From Notamacropus eugenii (Eukaryota > Chordata > Mammalia > Diprotodontia > Macropodidae): DNA of 64,000 bases. Every line of letters starts with the position of its first letter. The first letter of the stretch is position 1. Below the pieces are notes generated by a model. The model made no database searches, had not been told where the DNA came from, and saw nothing but the letters and a program-made list of their open reading frames with translations. Of this stretch, positions 55,322 through 64,000 are shown piece by piece. The DNA lies in contig NC_092873.1 of the NCBI RefSeq assembly GCF_028372415.1, positions 350,141,890-350,205,889 on the forward strand, in the 5' to 3' direction. The position numbers were made by a program, and so were the translations under genes.

Positions 55322-57265
55322 CCCTGCCGCCCACCTCTGGCACAGGGATTCACATCCCCATTCCACAATCCTTAGTCACTCAAACCTCATCCTCTTCTAG
55401 GAGGTGTCCTTGGACATCTCTTACAGAGATTCCCATGTCCCTTAGCCCAGCTCCCTTGGGGAGCTGTGTCCACTCCTTGGGATAAAATGCCAGGTGGGCA
55501 ATGAAAGCTAGCAACAGTTCTGCAGAAAACACTGTCAGGGTGAGGTATGGCACCTTTCCCATGCCTGTTAACGATCAGTCTACCTGGTGCCCTCTCTATT
55601 CCTCTCTATGGGACCAAACTGTGCTTAGGAGGGTGGGGGAAGGGTAGAAAATCCCCAAGGTACCCATCAGTCCATAAATGAGAAAAGCTGACATTTGGGT
55701 GAGCACCAAGGTTCCCTGCCGCCATTTTATTTAGTCAACTTTTCTCCTCAGGGCTAGCATAGATCTACCCATACCCTAGTGCCCTTCCTACTGACTAGTC
55801 ACGTAATCCTGGGATCCACAGATGGGAGAATTATTATGTCACCATCTAAATGAGCTGGACATTTGGTCCAGACCTGCCTAGGAGCTAGTTCTGCCTGGTG
55901 CTACCCCTGAAGCCTGGGTAAGAATGAAACACATGAAGCCAGGGCCCATGGTGGGAAATGGGCACTATCCTCTTTCTGGATAATCCTGGAGAACAGAATG
56001 GAACCTATGTTGGGAAAGATTCCCAGGGCTTAACCTCTCTCCCTATCTCCCTTGCCCTCCCCCAAATACACAGCAACTCACTGCCGGAGACTCCCCTACT
56101 ATATCTTCCAGACCCCTCAGCACTATTCTTCCCCAGCCTCATCTGGGAGGTATTGGGATGGGCAGGAAGACCTTGGCCTTGAGAAAGGAAAGCTAGACCT
56201 CCTATATTATTTCTGCTGAATATCTCCATGAACTGGAAAATTGAGAGGGGCTGGTCAGCCTCATGATCTGGGCCCAATATTCCTTTCCATTGCACCAAGG
56301 GCTTAACCTCTCCAGGCAATCTGGGCACCTGCCTTATGCAGCTGACAGGGCCTGGTTCTGGGAGTCCTGTCATGAGGGTGGAGGTAGGAGGCCTTGGTGA
56401 CCTGGAGAGAGTAGGATGGAGAAGGCCAGGTGTGAGTGAAACATGAAAAATAGAGCTTCTTCTGTCCACAGCACACTGATCATATGTGTGTGAGACATAT
56501 GTGTGGGCCTTTCTTTCAGGGAGGGATGGGTTATTTTGCTCTAGAGAAGAAATTTCAGAGTCTGTAGTAGAATTGGAGTGGGTGGTCCCTATTTCTCCTT
56601 TGTATTGTGAAGATCCCTCTCCTTAAATTAGAGAGAAATCCCACATTCCAGAATCTTAGAAATTGTCAGATTTTCAGCTTTTAACCCCCATTTCCATGCC
56701 TCATCCTTTAAATATATGAGGGAACACCATGACCCCCTAACTTAGGAGTTTGGAGTAGTACAGAGGCCAACTCTGTAAAATAGAATTCCCCGTTAAGAAG
56801 AGAATGCTGTCTTAGAATTTCCAGGGTCATTTCATCTACTCTCCTGCCTTCCCCTAGGATAGCCCTTTCATCTCACAGGAATCAATAGGAAACCTGGAAG
56901 GGAGGGAAAAAACCCAAAACTAGCCTCTCCTTGGGGTCTCTGGCCTCATCCCAATCTCCATCTTTACCCTAACTTGAGGGCCTACCTAGTCCTTCTGTGT
57001 GTTTAACCTCATCTTTCTTGCTGCAATGTCAACTCAAGCTGACCCCTGAACCACTGTGCCCCACCCTCCCCCACTGTATTGGGGAGGGAGGGATGTCCCT
57101 TTCCAGGAGGCCAAGGAAACTAGTGCTTCCTAAGCCCTTCTCAGTGCCCCTTCTTGCTTAGGACCCTGGGAGGGCCAGTGGTTCATTAGCATATTCCTGA
57201 GAGGGGAGGAGAAGCATATAAGAGAATTAAGTAAAAAGAGAATAAACAGACTTATTTATTACAAA
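55322..57265 (+). other. MPP2: MPP2 3' UTR (end inferred)
   Basis: The tract from the stop codon to the AATAAA at 57241 is mostly non-repetitive, unlike the DNA after it, which suits a long 3' UTR. The open frames inside (for example minus 56005-56469) show no family match. Confidence 0.5.
57241..57246 (+). terminator. MPP2: candidate MPP2 polyadenylation signal
   Basis: AATAAA, 1.9 kb beyond the stop, followed by an AT-rich tract. Other AATAAA motifs downstream cannot be excluded. Confidence 0.45.
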
Positions 57266-58178
57266 TGGTAGAAATCAATTTATTAATATGTAAATACTGG
57301 GTGCATAACATAAGCAAATGAAATGTAGAGGGTCCCTGGCAGCTTTCCTAGCTGTTTTCTTCTCTGCATCTCATTTGCAAAGATCTGCATACACTGTGTC
57401 TACATTTTTCCTTTGTTTTTTTCTTTCTTTTTTGCCTTCTAATTTTCTCCCATCATCCTCAGTTGTCTTCTGGTCTAGCCTGCAGAGCCAGTGGGAAGGG
57501 GAAGAAGAGATTCCCTATCTCCTGTGGAACTAGTCCTAGTTGTAAGAGATAATTTACCCCTCCCCCAACCCTCAGGAGGGGCCCAAACAGCCTCTAGCAG
57601 AAATTCCCAGCTGAGGACTTCTAGGTCCCTTTGAGCCCTAGTTTCTGTGATCTTATTACAACACTTGCCCTTTCCCCAGAGCAACCTACATGAAACTGAG
57701 AGTCAAGATGCTTTTCTAAGGATGAGAGGGGAGACACAGAAGTAAAATTGTCGGGGGCCCAGGGAAGCTAGCACAGTCCCCCAAGCCTGGAAGATTAAAC
57801 TCATTCCAGCCTGAGGACCCCTTCTCAGAGATGCCACAGAAGTAACCTGTACAAGTCCCAGAATCTTCCTCCCTTTCTCCCCCTCCCCCTAGGAAGTAGG
57901 GGGCCTAGTGGAGCCTGGTGTGAAGGGAAGAGCTTGGGACATGGGTAGTCTAGACAGACAATTTAGAAGTTGGAGGATCTTCAGTTTTTATTTTTTGGTG
58001 CCAACAGTGAGATTACTTGTCATTCTGTCTGGGGAAATTTGGAAGTAGCCCAGTGGGCAAGTTGACAAAATAGAATTCCCCTTTAAGAGACTGCTGTCCT
58101 GACGAGACAGAGTAACTCCCTGGAAAGTTGTTGGGCCATCTCTATAGGAAAATGAGGCCTCTTTAGTATCTGTATAAT

Positions 58179-58238
58179 CCATCCATCCATCCATCCATCC
58201 ATCCATCCATCCATCCATCCATCCATCCATCCATCCAT
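58179..58238 (+). repeat. (ATCC)n microsatellite
   Basis: Fifteen clean ATCC units ending in CATACATATATA. Confidence 0.95.
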
Positions 58239-58439
58239 ACATATATATAAAAGAGCACTGTATAAATGGGAGCTTTGATGATGACTAGCACTCCTTGAGC
58301 TCCCAAATGCCTGTAATCTCAGTCACACACAAAGACATACATAATATACACAGTCACCATTCATGTACCCCTCTGGAGACATACAAGTAATCTTTAGACT
58401 CTGGTATAATGGAAGACAGACTAGTTCATTTAGAGGGAC

Positions 58440-58680
58440 TGGGCAGCTAGGTGGCACAGTGGATAGAGTGTTAGGCCCGGAATCTTCCTGACTTTAAATC
58501 CAGCCTCAGACACTTACTAGCTTTGTGACTCTGGGCGAGTCACTTAACCCTGTTTGCCTCAGTTTCCTCATCTGTAAATGAGCTGGAGAAGGAAATGGCA
58601 AACCACTCTAATACCTTTGCTTTTATGACCCAAATGGGGTCATAAAGAGTTGGACTTGACTGAAACAACTCAACAACAGA
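58440..58680 (+). repeat. tRNA-like SINE
   Basis: 'tgggcagctaggtggcacag' to 'gaaacaactcaacaacaga', one of the least diverged copies. Confidence 0.8.
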
Positions 58681-58995
58681 GGGCCTGGTCCCTTTACAAG
58701 TATCCTGGGAAGATTCCATATTCTTTCTAAGAAGCTGTTCATGATGTATAGGAAGCACCCTGTGGTTAAAGTGGCACCTTGTGCCTTGAAGCAACACATT
58801 AGGGTTTCACACTTGACACTATGCATCTTCCTCTTCCCAGCATGATGTCCAAGGGGAGTACCCTGGCAATGTCCCCCAGATTCTCTTTACCACCTTCCCC
58901 TCCGAATCAATATTGAACCAACCTGGCTGCCTATTGTCTCCATTCCCTTCCTGAGGACAAAGGGGAAGAGGAGGTTACCAGGTCAGGCAGGGGGT

Positions 58996-59071
<76 letters not shown>
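58996..59071 (+). repeat. (GT)n microsatellite
   Basis: About 37 uninterrupted GT units, the longest pure dinucleotide tract in the window. Confidence 0.95.
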
Positions 59072-59074
<3 letters not shown>

Positions 59075-59434
59075 ACCTATAGGATATTGGAAGAACTTTC
59101 AGAATAATGAAGTCATACCCCACTCCCAGGTTCTATCTCTCTACCTTTCTGTTTCTGTCTCTGTCTCTCCCTCTCTATCTGTCCCTCTTCTTTCATTCTA
59201 CTTTGCTTACATTGATTATATTTTCAGACAAAGGTGTCTTTGTGATACGTCCAAGACCAGGTAAGACAAAGGGAAACCTCTTCCAGAGTGATGAAGGGAA
59301 GGAAACATGCCCAGAGTCCAAAATGACAGATGAAACAAGAGATCAAATAATCCAGAACCAGTTTCTATTTGGCTAGAGAGTAGGGTTAGCTTCTTGTTTT
59401 AGCCTGCCAACTCAGAATTCTCTCGACAACTCTT

Positions 59435-59600
59435 GTTCAATCGTGCTCCACCCTTCATGACCCTGTGGACACACCAGTACTGTCCATGGGATTTTCTTGG
59501 CAAAAATACTGCAATGGCTTGCCATTTTCTTCTCCAGTGGATTAAAGCAAACAGAAGTTGTGACTTGCCCAGGGTCATGCAGCTAGTAAGTATCTATCTG
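59435..59600 (-). repeat. partial tRNA-like SINE
   Basis: 'gattttcttggcaaaaatac', 'ttgccattttcttctccagt' and 'cagggtcatgcagctagtaa', reverse orientation. Confidence 0.65.
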
Positions 59601-60009
59601 GCAGGGGAGTAGCTTTAGCTGATTCACTTTCCTCCTTTTAACCCTGCAGACTCAGAATTCTCTGGACAACTGCAGGGATTGACAGCGGGCTGCAGGAATC
59701 TGGGGGTAAAATAGTCAGGGTGTCATGGAAGGGATAGGTGAGGGGTCCAGTCCCTGCTTCGCTTGGAATGCTTCCCCAAGCCAGGGGCCTTTCTGACCCT
59801 CCGCCGGTTAATTCTCCGCCTCCCTCACCCTCCAAATTACTCTCTATATATTTAATATTTATTTATCTAGGTAACATGTTGTTTCACCCCTGTAGGGCGA
59901 GGGCTTTGAAGGCAGGGACTGTTTTGTGTGCCCAGTGCCTACTACAGTGTTTAGCCCAAAGAAGAGACTTAATAAATGCTGGTTGAATTGAGCTGAGCAA
60001 AAATATATT

Positions 60010-60240
60010 AAGGTTCAGTGGATAGAGCACCAAACCTGGAGTCAGGAAGACCTGAGTTCAAATCCAGCTTCAGATACTTCCTGGCCGTGTGACCCTGGGC
60101 AAGTCGTTTCACCCTGTCTGCTCAGTTTCCTCATCTGTAAAATGAGCTGGAGAAGGAAATGTCAAACCACTCCAGCTACTTTGCCAAGAAAACCCCAAAT
60201 GGGGTCACAAAGAGTCATACGTGACTGAAACAATGGAACA
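60010..60240 (+). repeat. tRNA-like SINE
   Basis: 'aggttcagtggatagagcac' to 'actgaaacaatggaacacac'. Confidence 0.75.
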
Positions 60241-60544
60241 CACACATATGTGTTAAGCACCTACTATATGCAGAGCACTGAGTTAGGAATTAGGGACATA
60301 AAAATTTTAGAGAAGACAGTCGGTATTCTGATGCATTCCAGAAATAACCACACATATTTATATATATATCTTAGGATAACAGATCTAGAATTGGAAAGGA
60401 CCTTAGAAACCATTCAATTCAACCCCTCACCTAAAGCAATTCGAGTGGCAGATTGGGGTAAAGTAGGGTCTGAGTTTGGAGTCAGATAAGTTAGATTCAA
60501 ATCCCAGTTCTGCTACTTTCTAGCTATGTGACCTTGGGCAAATG

Positions 60545-60860
60545 GGGGAAGGGAACAAATATTTTATTAAATGCCTACTATGTGCCAGGCACAGTGCTAA
60601 GCACTTTACAGATATTAATTATCTCATGATCCTTATTACAGTCCTGGAGATAGGTGCTATTATTCCCATTTTACAGTTGAGTAAACTGAGGCTGTCAGAA
60701 GTTACATGAGTTGCCCACGGTCACACAACTGGTGAGTATCTGATACTGGATTTGTACTCAAGTCTTCCTGTCTCCAGGTCTGGCACTTTGTCCAGTGTGT
60801 CACCAAGTTACCCTGAGTCCAGGTGTATTCTCTCCACTGTACCACCTAGCTGCCTCCAAA
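60545..60860 (+). repeat. MIR-type SINE ending in a tRNA-like SINE remnant
   Basis: 'tgcctactatgtgccaggca', 'gataggtgctattattccca', then 'ctgtaccacctagctgcct' at the right end. Confidence 0.7.
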
Positions 60861-61332
60861 TCACTTTATCAGGACCTCAGTTTCCTCATCTATGTAACAG
60901 CCTTAGATGACCTTTAGGGAAGTGACTAGTCTATCTCTTCGAGGTAGGTATTGCCCCTTGCATTTTACTAGTGAGGAAAGTAAGGCTCAGTGAAAATGGG
61001 ACACTTGCAGGTGGATACAGAGCTAGTGAGTATTCAAATGCAAGTCTCCTAAAGCCAAGGACACCACTCTTTCCACAACAATTTATTATTTTCCCTCATG
61101 CCACCAACTTGTTGTATGATGTTACATAAAGGAGCAGGGTGGCTAGAGAGCTGAGTTTAGATCCTGTCTCAGGTACTTACTGGCTCTCTTGATATGAGTA
61201 AATCATTTTAGAAAAACCACACCACTCTGTGACTCAGTTTCCCCATTTGTAACATGAGAAGGGGTGGACTCAATGGACTTCTAAGGTCCCTTCTAGCCCT
61301 AGATCTATGATTCCATAATCCTTTATTATCCT

Positions 61333-61335
<3 letters not shown>

Positions 61336-61373
<38 letters not shown>

Positions 61374-61605
61374 GTGGGGGGGTGCCAGACCTGGAGTCAG
61401 GAAGACTTATCTTCCTGAGTTCAAATCTAACTTCAGACACTTGATAGCTGTGTAACCCTGGGCAAGTCACTTAACCCTGTTTGCCTCAGTTTCCTCATCT
61501 GTAAAATGAATTGGAGAAGGAAAGGGCAAACCACTTTAATACCTTTGCTAAGAAGACCCCAAATGGGGTCACAAAGTGTTGGACACAACTGAAATGACTG
61601 AACAA
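61336..61605 (+). repeat. (GT)n microsatellite and tRNA-like SINE
   Basis: GT repeats at 61336-61371 are followed at 61383 by a SINE from 'gccagacctggagtcaggaa' to 'gaaatgactgaacaacaaaa'. The SINE lacks its first part. Confidence 0.8.
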
Positions 61606-63114
61606 CAAAAAGGTGGGGGCGGAGGTATGGGGAAAGCACTATCTTTGGGACTCCTCAAGTCTGTGACTGTGTGCCCTGTGCCTCGTCTTCCCTTTCTGTA
61701 ACATGAAGGAGTTAAACTAGACGATGTCTAAAATCTCTTCCAGCTTTCATTTTAAGGTTTGCTGCAGCTAAGACAAAAAATGGGTTATTTCAGGATCCTT
61801 CCCTCTCTTAAGCAGTCACCTCATCACACCCTTGTGCCCCCTCTGGGTGGAAGGTGAGAGAATTCTTCCCAGGTTAGAGGTGGAGAAAGGTGACTGCTTA
61901 CCTGAGGTACAGGTGAGTCAGCTACAGCTGGTTCCCAGGCCAAGGCTCATTTTCCCTCAGGTTATGCATAATCTTTGTTCCCATCCCCACCTTCGGTAGG
62001 TCGGGGGTGGGTTCCAAGGGCATTGTTACTTTCTCAGTGCAAGTAGGATCCTCGGATCCAGAGCTGAAAGGGTCCTGAGAGACCATCTACTCCAACCATC
62101 CATTTTACAGATGAGATCCAGAAAGGCTGGGATGGGGAGCTGCCCCCAAGTGGTACAGAAGGGATTCGAACACTGGTTCTTTGATTTCAAATCTAGAGCT
62201 TTCCCCATCATACCATCTGCCTGATAACTTTAGACAAGACTTAGACAACCTTCAGAAGGCTGGTGAGCGCTCTCTTCAGACAAGGATGCCACTGGCTTTT
62301 TTTTAAGCAACAAAAACATTGAATTGGGATAGAAAAGTCATAAAAATCTGAAACATTCTAAATTCATTTACAGTTTCATTCTAAATGTCTAGAATTGTTT
62401 ATAATCCAGAATTCTCAAACATTAGAAGCATTGACCCAATGAGTGCATTTCCAGTCTGTGCTTCCCCATCCTAGTCTGGAGAGGAGCCCACATCCATACC
62501 TTCATCCCTGCCTCCCTCCCTGCTCCCATCCCACCCTCTACCCCCTAAAACCTGGCTATGGCTGCCTGCATCATCCTACAGGACACTGGAGGATTTTCTC
62601 TGGGTATGGCTGAATGTGGCTGCATAGGTAAGTATGTGTGCTTGGTTTGTGTGATTATGACCGGGAGTAGGTTATTTTGCCTCTCCAGGTCTCAGCTTCT
62701 TCATCTGTAAAATGAACAGGTTGGACTAGATGGCTTCTAAGGTGCCTGCCAGATTTACATCAAGAACTCTATGATGAGTCCACATGCACATGAAGATAAA
62801 ACATGTTTATATTACCTAGATCACCTTTGAACTGTCTGATTCTTGTGCACTTGGTTTTTTTTTCCGCTTGAAGATAAAACATCCAATACCCTAAGGACCA
62901 CATGTGACTTTGCATGATTCCCTGTGTGATAGAGTAGGTGGCCACGTGTCTCTAAGTGGGCCTCAGCATTGGTCTTGCGCTTACAACTCAGAGATCTAAC
63001 ATTCACTCTTTTCTATCCCTGCCTTGTCTGATGTTGGACCTCTCAGTCACCAGAGTGGGCTTGTGCCTCTTTCCCAGTGAGGCAAGGGATAGATCTGGAT
63101 CTATCTATTAGTTT

Positions 63115-63690
63115 GGGGGAAAGCATTTTTTTTTTAATTTTTAGTTTTCAAAGTTCTCCTCCCTCCCCAAGACAGCATGCAATCTGAATATAGGCTCTAC
63201 AGATACATTCATATTAAATATATTTTCACATTAGTCATACTGTAAAGAAGACTTAGAACCAATGGGTGAAACAAACAAAAAAAAAAAGAGAGAAAATAGC
63301 ATGCTTTGATCTGTATTCAGATTCCATAATTCTTTTTCTGAAAGTGGATAGTATTTTCCATCATGAGTCTTTTGGAGGTGTCTTAGATCCTTGCATTGTT
63401 AAACAGTCTATCAAAGTTAGCCAATTCATTGTACTATGTTGCTGTTACTATATACAGTGTTTTCTTGGTTCTGTTTACTTCCTCAGCATCAGTTCATGTA
63501 AGTCTTTTCAGGTTTTCCTGAGGTCTGCCTGCTTATTATTTCTTATGAAACAATAGTAAATCATTACATTCATATACCACAGCTTGTTCAGCCATTCCCC
63601 AACTGATGGGACTCCCTTCAATTTCCAATTCTTGGCCACCACAAAAAAAGCTGCTGGAATTATTTTTATACATGTGGGTCCTTGGGGGAA
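63115..63690 (-). repeat. truncated L1 3' end
   Basis: 'cagcatgcaatctgaatata', 'tattttcacattagtcatac' and 'ccattccccaactgatggga' match the copies at 5110 and 6278. Both open frames here are part of it. Confidence 0.7.
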
Positions 63691-64000
63691 AGCATTCTTA
63701 TGGGTCCTTATGAACCCTTCCCCACATTCATGTCCTAGACCACAAGCCTTGGCAATGAGTCCTGAAGAATGGTGAGTTTTAGGGGAGAGACAGACTGTAG
63801 AGAGGCAGCCTGGCACAAGGGCTGTAACTAAGCTAGGAGTACATACTGATCGATACTTCCCCAGTCTAGGGAGTTGGTTGGACTGTGGAAAAGTTATAGA
63901 TGAGAAGTACTTGAAAAGTTCAGAATCTGGATCATCTAGAAACAAGCCACGATAAAGAGCTAGGCAGGTGACTGGGGATGTTTTTGAAGGGCCAGATTCA

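Larger units (their letters stand above)
57266..64000. other. intergenic stretch downstream of MPP2
   Basis: SINEs, MIR, simple repeats and an L1 3' end were seen. About 57300-57960, 61620-62030 and 62230-63100 are not assigned. I looked on the minus strand for an immunoglobulin-type exon (in human the CD300LG gene lies beyond MPP2) and found none I could support. Confidence 0.5.

Noticed and set aside
59228..59261. Exon-like tract with TTTTCAG before and AG|GTAAGA after
   Set aside because: Only 34 bases, no partner exon of matching phase, and no recognisable peptide. Probably a chance pair of splice-like sites.
57300..64000. Expected convergent neighbour gene (CD300LG in human)
   Set aside because: No immunoglobulin-fold motif (Cys...Trp...Tyr-x-Cys) with splice sites was seen on the minus strand, so it is not annotated.
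1..64000. CRISPR arrays, bacterial operons, tRNA or rRNA genes, endogenous retroviruses
   Set aside because: Nothing of the kind was seen. The tRNA-like similarity is confined to SINE heads, and no retroviral gag/pol/env or paired LTRs were recognised.

Overview
The window looks like nuclear DNA of a marsupial (metatherian) mammal. It holds spliced vertebrate genes, a CpG-island promoter, and a dense load of marsupial-type repeats: tRNA-like SINEs with the 'CAGCTAGGTGG...GGATAGAG' head and 'CTGAACAACAA' tail, MIR/CORE-SINEs, L2-type tails and L1 3' ends. Nothing in the sequence fixes the species.

Layout. (1) Positions 1-3200 contain a small minus-strand gene that fits the NPY/PYY/PPY peptide-hormone family. 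Exon 2 (2614-2795) carries a signal peptide plus residues 1-35 of a predicted 36-residue peptide. A 192-bp intron follows, and exon 3 (2400-2421) supplies Tyr36 and a short basic tail. Peptide length, intron position and the Pro5/Pro8-Gly9 signature all fit, but the receptor-binding C-terminus and the amidation glycine are gone. (2) Positions 3200-20500 are intergenic and mostly repeats. They include a nearly intact ORF1-only L1 (HAL1-like) element at 10848-13795 with a 17-bp target-site duplication. (3) Positions about 20540-57270 hold the plus-strand gene MPP2 (a p55-subfamily MAGUK). It has a noncoding CpG-island first exon, two alternative first coding exons (24342-24405 and 30454-30535) that both splice in phase 1 to exon 3, and eleven further coding exons ending at 55321. 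All coding introns are GT-AG and the joined frame is open. The predicted proteins are 552 and 569 residues: L27N-L27C-PDZ-SH3-HOOK-guanylate-kinase-like. A possible undescribed 39-nt in-frame cassette exon (44218-44256) lies between the PDZ and SH3 exons. (4) Positions 57270-64000 are intergenic with SINEs, simple repeats and an L1 fragment. No further coding exon was recognised there.

How the parts relate. MPP2 encodes a membrane-associated scaffold, and its two 5' ends imply separate promoters. Introns carry candidate regulatory sites (two RFX X-box-like palindromes, a CRE palindrome, homeodomain-motif clusters). The NPY-like gene next to MPP2 recalls the human PYY-PPY-MPP2 neighbourhood, but it points the opposite way from MPP2, so it is either a rearranged PPY locus or an extra, diverged paralog. 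All assignments come from reading the sequence and from memory of the families; no database search was run.
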